Shown piece after piece: positions 12,301 through 24,500 of a DNA stretch of 64,000 nucleotides. Under the pieces are notes generated by a model. The model saw only the letters and a list, made by a program, of their open reading frames with translations. It had not been told where the DNA came from and did no database searches. The position numbers and the translations under genes are program-made. This DNA is from Casuarina equisetifolia (taxonomy: Eukaryota > Streptophyta > Magnoliopsida > Fagales > Casuarinaceae): assembly GCA_028551475.1 (NCBI GenBank), contig CM052362.1, positions 2,984,166-3,048,165 on the forward strand, given 5' to 3'. Each line of letters starts with the position of its first letter. The stretch's first letter is position 1.

Positions 12301-14036
12301 AACACGTGCTAACTCAAGACTATGGTGCCAAAAACATAAATAGCCCTGGACCCTCCTCATCAAAGCACCAACCACTCATCGAAAACCCCAAACCACCTCT
12401 CACTCGAACTCACAACATGACAACCCGCAGCATGAGTGGAATCACTCGTCCCTATCCTCACTATGCTCTCTTGACAGCCCTAGTCATCCATTCCGTCCCT
12501 CCAATCCCACTGAATGTTAACCAAGCCTTAGCACACCCCAACTGGAAACAAGCTATGGAACATGAAATGATATCTCTGTAACGTAATGGAACATGGTGCC
12601 TTGTCCCAAGAACTCCTGATATAAACATTGTCAGAAGTAAATGGGTATTCAAACCGAAACTCACATCCAGCGGCTCTCTTGATAGGCTGAAAGCTAGGCT
12701 CGTTGCAAAAGGGTTCCATCAAGAACCCGGTATGGATTTTCTAGAAACGTTCAACCCTGTGGTGAAAGCTACAACTGTACGTTTAATCCTCACTCTTGCC
12801 ATAATGCAAGGTTGGGAGATGCGACAAGTTGACGTAGACAACGCCTTCTTGCACGGTGAACTTACAAAATCAGTCTTCATGGAGTAGCCGGCTAGATTTC
12901 AAGACCCCTCATGACCATATCACGTATGTGCACTGAACAAAGCTCTGTATGGGCTCAAACAGAGCCCTCGAGCTTGGTACAACCAACTCACCACCTTCCT
13001 GCTTGGCCAAGGTTTTCGATGCTCACAACATGATCCCTTTCTCTTTCTATACGAGAGAAATGGGACACATGTGTGGGTATTGGTGTATGTTGATGATCTA
13101 ATCATCACAGGCAACTCTCCCTCTCGGTTAACTGATTTTATCTACTTTCTAAGTTCTAAGTTTCCCATAAAAGATCTCGGCCAACTTGGATTTTTCCTTG
13201 GTATAAGAGTATTACATGATGAAGGCGGTATCCACCTTTCTCAAAAGCAGTATGTGACTGATATACTTAGACGAGCAGAAATGGAGCATTGTCGGCCCAT
13301 TGATACTCCAATGACGTCCAGACCGCCAGTGGTACAGAACGGTGACGCTCATTTTGCACAACCGATGCTGATTAGAAGCATCCTAGGAGCACTCTAATAC
13401 TTGACGCTGACTAGACCTGATCTTACCTTTTCGGTGAACAAGCTTGCACAACGAATGTCCGTTCCTACCATTCAAGACTTCCATGAACTCAAATGAGTGT
13501 TACGATACGTCAAGGGAACCATAGATTTAGGCTTACGAATCTATCGTCGAAGTAGTGCCAAGCTATATGGGTTTACCGATTCTGACTGGGCAGGCTGCTC
13601 CCTCACTAGGCGTTCTTCTTCTGGACTATGCATGTTTATAGGCAACAACTACATCTCTTGGTCCTCAAAGAGACAAACCACCATCGCTCGCTCTTCGGTC
13701 GAGGCAGAATACCAGGCTCTCGCTGCTGGAATTGTTGAAACAGTATGGCTTTTGCACTTGCTGCGTGATTTGGCATAAGCCTGCACTCCCCAGTAAAACT
13801 ATTCAGCGACAACATGTCAGCCTTGCAATTGACCACTAAGCCTATCTTTCATTCCCGAACCAAGCACCTAGAGGTAGACTTCCATTTTATTAGAGAAAAA
13901 GTTACCCAAGGGACACTTGTAACTGAATTCATTTCCTCAGTCGAACAGGTGGCAGATATCTTCACTAAACCACTCCCCAAAGAACAATTCGTATTGATCA
14001 GATCCAAACTTGGCTTAAGCCAAGTTTGAGGGGGAA

Positions 14037-14852
14037 TGTTAGAAATATTAGTACCTTAATCACCACTATAGGAGTGGATGCAGAACCACCTCTAGACATG
14101 CTCTGTAATGTAGCTCACGTACCACAATCACCTTACCTTCATGAAGTATCAATAAGCAAACTTCAGGTCTCTCCAATGTTAAGATATCTTGCTGTCAAAA
14201 CAGCTCAACTATACCCGTCACTTGATGGTGCTCCACATACTGCACACTTACAGCACACGGGTGCACATGTGCTTCACACAAGCTACAACTAGTTGACACC
14301 GGACACTGGAACGCTCTCAGTAAGACACAAGACCCCCTTGCAACCACATCATAACTCTGCCTTTGTTAAGTATACTCAGAAGAACGGCAAGAGCCCACAT
14401 GTGGAAGACATGCTCACATCACCAATCTCAGGAGAGTCTAGCAATCAGACCCGTGAATGCATGAAGTGGCTCAGAGGAGAGCCAAGTAACCAATACACAA
14501 GCAGTCCTACAGCTCATCTCACAATTGGAAAAGTCAGCACAGCCTTAGGACTCTCACATCACCTTCCAGAAGAACATAACTTGCTCGCCAAGCGAAAGAA
14601 AAAGGAAGTAGCCGACCATTCTGACATAGGAGACACCGCCCAGACTCATGTAAACCAAAATTGCATGATGAGGAAAGATGAAGTGTAGTTGTATGACTTT
14701 CCTTTCTCTATAAATATGTAAGTGTGTAAGAAGACCTACTCACTGAAAAATCCTAACTAGCAGTGAGAGGCTTTTGCTGTAACCTCTATCATTATCTAAA
14801 GCCAGCCGAGTGATGTTAACACCCACTCCCTCGTGTTGTTTACCTTTTCTCT
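14037..14852 (+). repeat. 3' LTR of copia element 1
   Basis: An 816-bp copy of the 5' LTR, lacking the solo-LTR insertion. It begins TGTTAGAAATATT after the purine tract and ends before TGGTG, the target duplication. It carries the same TATA-like box at about 14703. Confidence 0.88.
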
Positions 14853-14857
14853 TGGTG

Positions 14858-15170
14858 TTGGAAAGACTATGCTGTTGGGTGAATATTGATCAATATGGTG
14901 GCCATTGTAGAGGTGTTACAAAACCCAGAAATTCTGAACCATGAAGAACAGAGCATGATGCTCTTGCGATGTTGTTTGAAACCTAAAATGGCAAGAATAT
15001 TTATAGGAGATGGTTGGGATTGGTCTGATAAATATTAAACCTTGAGAAGATTAAAATTAAAAAAGAATTCAAGCTTTGAATTAGACACTGGAATTAAAGA
15101 GCTGTTAAAGGGAACAGAAAATCTTTATTTAGATGAAGGAAAAGTTATTAGTAGCATTGTAATAATGGGA
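14858..15170 (+). pseudogene. Shattered NLR relic downstream of copia element 1
   Basis: The first bases (TTGGAAAGACTATGCTG) match an NB-ARC P-loop. Part of 14880-14980 I cannot place. From about 14985 the sequence matches the inter-LRR segment of NLR3 and NLR4: IFIGDGWDWSDKY, then IKELLKGTENLYLDEGK (NLR3 has VWDWLSEY, then IKKLMKRTESLCLDELKG). More than a kilobase that should lie between these parts is missing. It is therefore an internally deleted gene remnant that was also split by the copia insertion. It has a stop just after the DKY residues. Confidence 0.75.
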
Positions 15171-17104
15171 TTAAGTATATCATTTGCAAATAAGGAAAAG
15201 TACTTGACATTAAGGCCATTCCAATTGACATTAATTGCTATTTCATTTGTTTTTCTATAAATGATTTTTACAGTTGAGTCTTAGTTTGTTGTTTAAGTTC
15301 AATGATAATTTATTTTCATACTCCATCGGCCTTTAATCTTTATTACAACACTACACGGGTGCTGTCCTCCTCTTTTCCCTGTTAATTCTCATGGAATAGG
15401 AGATATCTACTCCTAGCCTTTGCATATTTGCCTAATTTAGATTTGAATTTCGCTAATTTATCAAAAATAAAAATATTAACATGTTTACAAATTCCATGCA
15501 TCTCACCGCGACTTCAGGTGTAAAGAGAAGTGCAGGGGCGTTGTGAACTGTAGATGAAAAGACCTGCCAAATGTTCGATAAAATTCCCCAATTAAAACGT
15601 GCAGACAGGAGACAAATGGCCCACAGAGTCTCTAGAAAATAGATTCTCTACTTAATCACAACTTCAAACCGCAAATTGGTAATAGAAACAAAACCCAAAT
15701 CGGACAGGAAAGAGGATTGTTCTGTTGGCGTGATAAGCTGCTCAATCTGTGTGGGAACGAAAGAAGGAACCAATTAAATGCTACCTAAATGGTGCAATTT
15801 CTATTAAACTCACGAATGATAATTATAATTACACAGCTACAAGAATGACGATTTATGTATACAGGATTTACAAGAAGCCTATTAAACGTCCAATAATTAG
15901 TCTTGATTGTCCTTGAAATTGTCCAAGCACAGCTGTAAACCATCATTTTCTCAATAATAATATAATGTTGCATTAATGGCACCGAAAGGTTAAGAGTAAT
16001 GTCAATATATTTGGTCTTGATCGTCCTATCACTTTCATGACCACTCATTATTGGACTCTGTGATCATCTTCTACCTCACCACGCTGCATTCCCCGCTAGC
16101 CTATCGTTTTCCATATGAATTTAGAAGAAGAGGGATACTTGCTCCTAGTCTTTGTCTATTTTGCGTGACTTGATTTCGAATATCGATCTAACAAATTCTT
16201 GCATCCCTAGGAAAGACACTTCTTTTATTTCCTTGTCTTTACCAATGATCTATTCTCTTTGTAGTTTCTAGATATCTTTTCCTTTGGTTTTGTGCAAAAA
16301 TCGGAAAACAAAAAGAGGCAGAAGGGAAGGAAAAAAAATTCTAAAAGACGAATGCTTTCTTAGTCTTCGTTTATTGCTGTTGTTTTTGAATTTCATTTCA
16401 GTGACTGGTTGCTCAACATAACATCTCAAACCTTTTGTTTTATTTTGAAATCCAAATGGCTGGAGGATATTTTCAAGCAGAAAACGACGCTTAATATGCC
16501 ATAACTTATCCTAGTTTCATCCAAAAATAAAGAAACATAAACAGAGTTATGAGGAAAATGGACAGGAGAGTTCTTTTGGTTCAGGAGAGTGGACCATAGG
16601 AGCAGCTAGAAATTGCAGTTAATTTACAAAGGGACTTAGTTGATTGGTTATAAGTTATTGGTTTTGAAAAATTAGAGCAATTGGTGTTGTTTATATAATT
16701 TCTCTGTTACCACGTGTGGGTTAAACACAGAACTCTTCCTTTTAACTTGGAAGTTTATTTTTTTATTTTTTATTTTTTATTTTTGTTATCTTTTACTGAC
16801 TTTCATGATACAGTTAGTTTGGCCTTTTATTACACACCCAACTGTCATTCACATATTAATTTCTATAGAAGGAGAGATATCTACTTCTAGTCTTCATTTC
16901 TTTGTTTTGCTTTTGAATTTTATTGTAGGGACTCTCCTCGAGTGTATCAATATTTCAAGGGATGGGTACTTCTTTTATCCCCTTGGTTCTGCCGATGATT
17001 TATTGTTGTTGTAGCTTTTGGATGTCTTTTACTTGGTTTTGAGGAAAAAGAAAAAAGAATGGGAGACAGAGCAAAAGCAAGGGAAAAAAAAAATTGAAAG
17101 AAGA
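15171..17104. promoter_or_regulatory. Upstream leader region of NLR2, with repeated modules
   Basis: This non-coding region is paralogous to the region upstream of NLR3 (19780-21510) and to part of that upstream of NLR4 (39400-40480). Shared blocks are 15290-15470 ('catactccat', 'ttcccc/tgttaattctcatgga'), 15780-16070 ('aaaccatcattttctca', 'gttgcattaatggcaccga'), 16100-16340 ('aatgatctattctctttgtagtttct') and 16860-17050. Each leader module ends in a purine-rich run. The last module leads into the NLR2 start. Promoter and 5' UTR function is inferred from position and conservation, not from a recognised core promoter. Confidence 0.5.
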
Positions 17105-18155
17105 ATAGAGATTGTTATTGCGATTGTGACAAAAATAGCTGACTACACTGTTGCACCAATCGTACAGTGTACTCAATATGGTGGCAACATTGAGAATTTG
17201 AAGAATCGGGTAGAGGAGTTGCAGAGTGCTAGAGAAAGGGTACAACATGCTGTTACTGCTGCTCTAAATAACTGTGAGGAAATTGAGACTGATGTTCAAG
17301 GGCGGTTGACAAAGTCGGATAGGATTACGGAAGAGGCCATGGAAGTTCTTGCAGGTGCAGAAGATGCCAGGTCGAAGCCCTCCAATGAGACATACCCTTA
17401 TCTGGAAAGCAAATAAAATAATGCAAGAAATTGATGAAGATAAAATCATGGAAAAAGGCAGATTTGACAGTCTCCTAGCGTCCTGCTTCCCAGGGGACAG
17501 TGGCTATTCAAAATCCAGATTATCGAAACTTTGGGTCAAGAAAATCAATTGCGGTGGAACTTATGGAAGCACTGGAAGTTGCTAATATCAACGTGGTTGG
17601 CCTGTCGGGAAAACTACCCTGGTGACGGAAGTTGGTAGGTAAGCCAAGGAGGATAAGGTATTCAATGAGGTTGTCATGATAGATGTCACATCAAGCCCAG
17701 ATATTAGACGACTTCAAAGAGAAATCATGGATTTGTGGCATCTAAAGTTTGATGCGGAAGAGCAATGCGTTTGCTACAGAGATTAACAAATAATAAGAAA
17801 ATACTTCTTGTCATTGACAATATTTGGAAGTCACATGATTTAGAGAAAAAGGAAATTACTCGCAAGGGATGCAAAGCAGTGCTGATTTCCAGAAATTTAG
17901 ATGTATTATCTGAAATGAAGACCGAGAAGGATTTTGTAATTAAAGTCTTGCCCGTAGATGAAGCATGGAATTTACTTGCAAAGATTCAACTAAATGTCCC
18001 AAATATTCTTGACACGGCAACTAAGGTTGCTAATAAGTGTGCAGGCCTGCCAATTGCTCTTGTTGCAGTTTCTAAGGCATTAAAAAATAGAAGTTTGTAT
18101 GAATGGAAGGATGCGTTTTGGAGACTAGAAAAACCTGCTCCTAGAAACCCTAGAA
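17105..18155 (+). pseudogene. NLR2: truncated CC-NB-ARC pseudogene
   Basis: A CNL N-terminal half. The codon matching the NLR3 start is ATA at 17105-17107, so the start codon is lost. The coiled coil is recognisable (GGNIENLKNRVEELQ, then EEIETDV), and about 12 bp matching the WIYYSF segment are gone. About 25 bp are missing near 17400. The P-loop near 17600 has lost about 16 G-rich bases, leaving only the GKTTLVTE end. Kinase-2 reads LLVIDNIW (about 17810), and the GLPIAL motif is present at about 18045. Homology stops at about 18155, before the MHD and LRRs, where TCP11-like sequence begins. Several frameshifts separate the frames. It is a dead gene, the closest relative of NLR3 in the window. 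Confidence 0.85.
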
Positions 18156-19399
18156 AAATGGAGATACCTCACTTCCACTGACAGTACGGTGGCTTTCTTG
18201 AATTTGGATTGCGAAGATCAAGAATGGGAGGAACACAAGAAATTTCTCTCCACTTTGATGAGCAGTGAAAGTTCAACTCAAGGGGTTCTACCATCTACCA
18301 GCCCTAGAACTGGTGGAAGCTTTCTGCTCAAAACAAATAGTCAAACGACTTCTCATTCTCCCGATGAAAGGACTTGTATTATTTTTGAATCAGCTTAGTT
18401 TTTTAAGGAGATCTAATATTTTTTGAGTTGTCACTGCAAAATATAAACTCCATAATGAAATTGACAAGAAAAATATGGTATGATTTTTGAATCAGCTTAG
18501 TTTTTTTAAGGAAATCTACTATTTTTCGAGTTGTTACTGCAAAATATTGACTCCATAATGAAATTGACAAGAAAAATATGTCCCTTTGAGTTATAAGTTT
18601 CGCATTTTCTTTATAGACTCTGGTTCCACCCATGCATCAGATAATCAACAACCAGAATGCTAGGGAGAAAAAGTTGACTTACTGGTGAGACTAGGATTGT
18701 TGAAGTTAGTTAGTGGCGTAGAAGGCCCGACGCAAGAGTCTCTGCCAGAAACTTTAATGCTTAATCTCTCAAGGTTGAGATCTGTTCAGGCTCAAATTCA
18801 GAAGATTACTGTAGTTTCAACAAGAGAAATTTTGATTATCAATTTTTTATGTTAATTCTGTTCAGTTTAAAGATCCAAACTAGGCTTTAATATTGGGTAT
18901 TTTTTTGAATTGCAGCATTTTAGTTTGTCAGCAGACCCTAATGAGTGAGGCGGTTGTAACCAGCCCCACAAACATGGAAAACATATTATCGAAGTGTGTA
19001 AAGTGACTTTTAGATCTATTGGATCGAGATGAAAATGCAAGCATTAAAGAAATTGTCAAAAAAATCAGCGAGTTCCCAAGCAACGGTGATGAAATGGCAG
19101 ATGCCGAGAAGGTTCAGACGAGGAGGGTGGTCATGGCCAGGATGCTGGCAAAGAGCATGCCGGCTGGGGATCCCGTCTGTGAAAAGGTCTCTCATGCTGT
19201 TTATGTGGCTGCCAGAGGAGTGGTCCTGGGAGGGAGTGGGCCACGAGGCAAGAAATTAGCAGTAATGGCGTTACGGCGAGTTGGGGCGGCTTTGCTGACG
19301 GAGAGGGTGGTGGAAGCAGCTCGAGTTTTAGTAGTGGCTGCCACTGTGTCGGTTGGTGTTCATGGTGCATGGTATACAAATTTGACGGCTAATATGTGA
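18155..19399 (+). pseudogene. TCP11-like (T-complex protein 11 family) C-terminal fragment
   Basis: I recognise three exon-like pieces of the plant T-complex 11 family. The first, about 18155-18345, contains TSLPLTV, DQEWEEHKKF and TGGSFLLKTN. The second, about 18635-18825, contains [27 protein letters not shown] and QAQIQKI. The third, about 18916-19399, contains NMENILSKC, KVSHAVYVAARGVVLGGSGP, ALRRVGAA and VEAARVLVVAATVSVGVHG, ending at TGA 19397-19399. The N-terminal two thirds are absent. In-frame stops lie at about 18661 (TAG) and 19003 (TGA, where the family has a positively charged or polar residue). A roughly 101-bp tandem duplication lies in the first intron. The fragment abuts NLR2 without a spacer. 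It is a pseudogene; the family call comes from remembered family sequence and should be searched. Confidence 0.75.
18375..18580. repeat. Two-copy tandem duplication, period about 101 bp
   Basis: 18375-18475 and 18476-18580 share 'atttttgaatcagcttag', 'gagttgt.actgcaaaata' and 'ccataatgaaattgacaaga' with about ten differences. It lies in the first intron of the TCP11-like fragment. Confidence 0.85.
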
Positions 19400-21427
19400 A
19401 GGATATGGTGTCTGAAAAAGCATGATGTAGTACAGCTTAAAATAAGAATTCACACATGCAGATACTAGCGTGTCTATAGTTGTATGTGGAAGCGTTACAT
19501 TCTTTGGTGCAAATGAAGATGTAAATATTATGTCCACAAAGTGAATGCTTTCTCCTCTCTTTCCTTTGTTCATCAATGCTTCACTCTTGGTTTTCTGTTT
19601 TAGGGAGTCCGGCAACTTCCTCTTACACAACGACGGGAGAGTTTGTCAAAGCCCTAGAAGGCCCCAATGATTGGGATTGGGAATACCCTCTTTTATTTAA
19701 AAATATTGCTTTATATACACTTAATTTGCACATACATGATATTGAACTCCAAATTTTATAGTTAGACTTCCCATTTGTTTACTGCTAAACTTGCTAGCTA
19801 AATAATTGTTTTTTTTACTTTTATAATAATTCATTATCATACTTTATGGTCATTTCAATCTTTATCATGATGTGATTGCAAATTGTCCTCTTTATCTTTC
19901 CCATTAACTCTGAGGAAGAGAGTACCTGCTTCTGTCTTCATTCCCAACTTCAAATGGCAAATTCAAGCCAAAGGTAGTTCAAAATCGCTAGGTGTGTACC
20001 ATAAAAATAAAGAGGACTATTCAACTCTAAAGGGGATTATATTTGATTGATAACTGCTTAATCTGTGTGGGAATGAAAAAGGAATGGTAACTGGTCAAGA
20101 ACAAGTATAAATTTGCTCTGATACTATTTTCAAACTCAAGCAATGCTTGCAATTTCGTTTATTAAACTTGTGAAGGATAATCATAATTACATGACTATAG
20201 GACTGAATGAACAAAACAAACATTTTATATATACAATATTTGCAAGGGCTATCTAAGCAGACTTGGAAAAGTCTAATACGCTGGTCTAATACAACTATAA
20301 ACCATCATTTTCTCAATTGTAATGTTGCATTAATGGCACCGACAGTCTTAAGAGTAATGTCAATATTTTTGGTCTTTACACCTACGACTTTCCGGTGTAA
20401 ACACTTTGAATATTCAAAATGACCCAAGACTAATAGGAAGTCATTATTGCATCGTGGGGTCATCTTCTACATCATCCATTTCCCATTGTCCTCCCGTTTT
20501 TCATATTAATTCCCGTGGAAGAGCAATACTTGGTCCTAGTCTTCGTTCATTTGCTTAACTTTTGGACTCGAATTTCGTTCCAGCAATTCTTTGCTCCAGT
20601 TCATCGTCCATCTCCTTGCATCCGCAGAGAAGGTACATCTTTTATTTCGTTGTCTTTATTATGATCTAGATTCTTTGTAGTTTCTTTTCCCTTAGTTTTT
20701 TTATTTCCTTTTTGTTTAGAGCAAAACTTGAAAAAAGAGAAAAAAAAAATGACAGAGGAATTCTTTCTGCCTGCTTCTAGTCTTCACGCATTTACTTTTG
20801 CTTTGAATTTTTGTTTTGGTAAAATGTTATGTAGTGATATCTATCATAAAATGTGTAGTATAAAATAGTTAAATCAATCATATATTATTTAGATTAAAAA
20901 AATTTATTTGAAAAATTTTAAAACTTCTATCAATTTATATTACAATTTGTAAATCTTACGCCCTTGATTATTAAGATTTTACCTCTTATACCCTTCCTGG
21001 TCTTAGATAATTGGCTATATGTTATAGGTTCTCCACTTCTTATTTTGCTATATGATGTTGAGCAATTCGGTTTAAAGATATAGGTTTATGAATTATTCGT
21101 GGGGGAAAATAGAGCAATTAGTCTTGTTGTCTATGCCATTCCTTTAACTTAGTAGTTTGTTTTTTCTTTTAATGACTTTCGCGATTCAGTCTTCGTGTGG
21201 GCTTTTACTGCACCCTCAACAGTCCTTATTTACTTAATAATTTATGTGGAATTAGAGATACCTGATTATAGTGTTCACTTATTTGCTAAACTTGGTTTTG
21301 AATTTCATTGTAGGGATTCGTTTTCTTGAGCATATCAATATTTTCACGGGATAGGTACTCCTTGTTTTCCTTGTTTCTGCCTTTGATTTATTCTTGTTGT
21401 AGCTTTTGGATGTCCTTTACTTCGTTT
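19400..21427. other. Spacer and upstream region of NLR3
   Basis: The first 350 bases are 3' flank of the TCP11-like fragment. A 61-residue frame at 19576-19761 has no domain that I know. From about 19820 the sequence is paralogous to the region upstream of NLR2. Matching blocks lie at 19830-19940, 20150-20370 ('gttgcattaatggcaccga'), 20500-20720 ('agtcttcgttcatttgct') and 21190-21430 ('ttgaatttcattgtagggatt', 'ttgttgtagcttttggatgtc'). It probably holds the promoter and 5' leader of NLR3, possibly with leader introns, because 'cattgtag' type acceptors recur. Confidence 0.5.
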
Positions 21428-21510
21428 TGAGAAAAAAATAAAAGAAAAAAAAGTGGAAAAAGAAAGAGAGACAGAGCAAAATTAGAGGAGAAAAAAAATT
21501 TAAAAGTAGA
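21428..21510 (+). promoter_or_regulatory. Purine-rich 5' leader before the NLR3 start
   Basis: An almost pure A/G run (gaaaaaaaaagtgg, gaaagagagacagagcaa and similar) ends at the NLR3 ATG. Comparable purine runs precede the starts of NLR2 (17040-17104), the dead exon at 41160 (41085-41158) and NLR4 (43145-43227). It is a conserved part of the transcript leader by position; its function is unknown. Confidence 0.45.
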
Positions 21511-24500
21511 ATGGAGATTGTTATTGCTGTCGCGGCAAAAATAGCTGAGTACACGGTGGTATCGGTCGGACAGTGGATATATTATTCATTTCACTATGGT
21601 GGCAACATTGAGAATTTGAAGAATCAGTTAAACGAGTTGCAGGGTGCTAGAGAAAGGGTGCAGCATGCCGTTACTGCTGCTCTCAATAACTGTGAAGAAA
21701 TTGAGACTGACGTCGAAGACTGGTTGACAAAGGTGGATAAGATTACGGAAGAGGCCAGGGTAGTTCTTGAAGGTGCAGAAGATGCAAAGTCAAAGTCCTT
21801 TAATGGAAAATGCCTAAACTTGAAACCACGACATAGCTTTAGCCGGAAAGCAAATAAGGTAACACAACAAATTGCTGAAGATAAAATCTTGGAAAAAGGC
21901 CGATTCGACAGAGTCTCCTACCGTCCTACTTCGCAGGGGATAGTAGCTACTCAAAATCCAGATTATCTAAGGTTTGAGTCTAGAAAATCAATTGCGGTAG
22001 AACTTATGGAAGCACTGAAAGATGCTAATGTCAACGTGGTTGGCGTGTGGGGCATGGGGGGTATCGGGAAAACTACCCTGGTGACGGAAGTTGGAAGGCT
22101 TGCCAAGGAGGACAAGGTATTCAATGAGGTTGTCATGGTAGAAGTGACACCAGTCCCAAATATTAGACAAATTCAAGGAGAAATCATGGATTTATTACAT
22201 CTAAAGATTGATGCGGAGACTGAACGGGGAAGAGCAATGCATTTGCTAGAGAGACTGACAAATGATAAGAAAATACTTGTTGTCCTTGACAATATATGGG
22301 AAGAACTTGATCTGGAGAAAATAGGGATTCCACGCAAGGGGTGCAAAGTAGTGCTTATTTCCAGAAACAAGGATGAATTATCCAAAATGAAAATCGAGGA
22401 GGACTTTGGAATAGAGGCCTTGCCCAAAGATGAAGCATGGAATTTATTTGCAAAGATGGTGGGCTATTCTATTAATGACCCGGATATTCTTGACACGGCA
22501 ACTAAGGTTGCTAATAAATGTGAAGGCTTGCCAATTGCACTTGTAACAGTTTCTAAGGCATTAAAAAATAAAAGCTCATCTGAATGGAAGAATACCCTCC
22601 GAAGACTAGAAAGGCCTGCACCTGGAAACCTTGGGAAGATGGAGTCAACCATATATTCTTGTATAGAGATGAGTTATACTCATCTTGAAAGTCCAGAGGC
22701 TCAATTGTTCTTTTTGCATTGTGCTCAATATATATACAGTGTTTTCTTTATCTGCCTGTTGAAATATTGTTATGGCTTAGGTTTATTTTCAGGTATTAAT
22801 ACCCTGGAAGAAGCAAGACATAACATTCATGGATTAATTTCTTATTTGAAAGACCGTGGTCTATTGCAAGATTGTCAATACATTTATTGTTGTGCTAGGA
22901 AATGGGAGCATTATCATATGCACGAAATTGTTCGTGATGTTGGTAGGTTGATTGCATCAAAGGATAATAATATGATTGTTGTGGAAGATAGTAAAGGACA
23001 AAAAGAATGGTCTAAGGTAGATGTACTCAAAAGATGCAAGACATTCATTATTTATGGAGACATCTATGAAGTTCCTAGTGAAATAGAATTTCCAGAATTA
23101 AGGCTCTTTAATGTATATGGAGTAAATGGTTCTTCACAAATTCCAAACACTTTCTTTCAAGGAATGCAAAAACTCGAAGTTACGAGTTTTACAAAAGTAA
23201 ACCTCTCATCCCTTCCATCGTCATTTATCTTCCTCACAAGCCTGCAAACTTTGTGTTTGGATTATTGTGTGTTGGAAGACATAACTATAATTGGGAAGCT
23301 AGAGAGCTTAACTATTCTTAGCCTTGTGGGGTCCAACATTTCCGAATTGCCTAGAGAAATAGGAATGTTAACTCGTTTGCAATTGTTGGATTTGAGATAC
23401 TGTTCCAAACTTCAAGTGTTTCCGCCTAATGTCCTATCAAGATTGGTGAAGTTAGAAGACTTGCATGTTGGAGGCACTTCTATTCAATGGCAGCCTATGG
23501 AAAGAAATAATGCTAGCCTTGCGGAGCTAAAACAATTGTCAAAATTGGTTACTCTAGAGATACACATCCAAGATGTCAATAACTTGCCAAAAGATCTCTC
23601 ACTTGACAAGTTAGAAAGGTACAAAATTTTTATTGGAAATGTCTGGGATTGGTTAAGTGAGTATGAGACTTCAAAGACTATGAAATTGAAAATGAATGTA
23701 AGTATTCATTTAGAAGTTGAGATCAAAAAGTTGATGAAGAGAACAGAAAGTCTTTGTTTGGATGAGTTAAAAGGTGTTAACAATGTGGTGCAAGAATTAG
23801 ATTTAGAAGGTTTTAAGCATCTAAAGCATCTTCAAATCCAAAATAATCCTGAGATCAAGTATATCATAAGCTCAAAGTCATTGGTAATTGCTTTTCCTAC
23901 CTTGGAGGCACTTCTTCTAAAAAATATGATCAATTTAGAAGAACTATGTCATGGCCAACTTGCTTTAACATCCTTTCAAAACCTAAGAAGTATAAAAATA
24001 GAACATTGTGGTAATTTGAAATTTCTCATCTCGTCATCCATAGTGAGTTGCCTTTCAAAATTGGAAAACTTGGAGATAAAAGAATGCAGCAACATGATTG
24101 CAATAATCATGAAAGAAGACAATGAAATAGGAGGAAAGCATACAACTTGGTTTCCTCAATTGCATTGCTTGAGATTACATCGTCTTCCAAAGTTGATAGG
24201 CTTTTTAAGCATACAAAATTCATTTACAATTGGTGCTAGAGAAATCATGTTGGAGGGCAAGCTTGACTGTTACTCACAAATTCTACAAGAAGAGGTATGT
24301 TAATTCAATTACTCAAGAACAAATCACATCCATAAGAGAAACCAATATAGATGTATGAAGACTATTTTTCACCGATATATATTGATATTGTCACATTAAT
24401 GACAGATAACTAGAATTAATTTTTGCACAAGGGCCTTTTGCTAAACTAATTTATTAATGTTGGAAGCACTTTAGTTCTATCTTAGTTTATCAAGCTAGAT

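Larger units (their letters stand above)
7315..14852 (+). mobile_element. Ty1/copia LTR retrotransposon 1 (broken)
   Basis: A copia fossil in + orientation. The LTRs are about 816 bp (5' LTR 7315-9386, interrupted by a nested solo LTR; 3' LTR 14037-14852). The target duplication is TGGTG at 7310-7314 and 14853-14857. A tRNA-Met type primer site (TGGTATCGGAGC) starts at 9387, and a purine tract (gaggggga) lies just before 14037. The parts follow copia order: gag about 9411-10420, integrase about 10920-11930, reverse transcriptase about 12530-13400, RNase H about 13440-14030. Integrase shows TPQQN, reverse transcriptase shows YVDD, and RNase H shows the SSVEAEYQ stretch. The element is broken, with roughly a dozen or more interruptions. 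The two LTRs differ at about 30 of 816 sites by hand count (about 3.7%), implying insertion on the order of one to a few million years ago, depending on the clock. The LTR ends in CT rather than the usual CA. Confidence 0.92.

Noticed and set aside
9411-14029. Treating the copia 1 frames as separate host genes
   Set aside because: All fall in copia order between two matching LTRs with a primer site and target duplication.
19131-19379. Minus-strand frame rich in proline and serine
   Set aside because: It is the shadow of the well-conserved TCP11-like C-terminal exon on the + strand.
21988-22652. Minus-strand frames inside NLR3
   Set aside because: They are antisense to the intact NB-ARC coding sequence and have no recognisable features.
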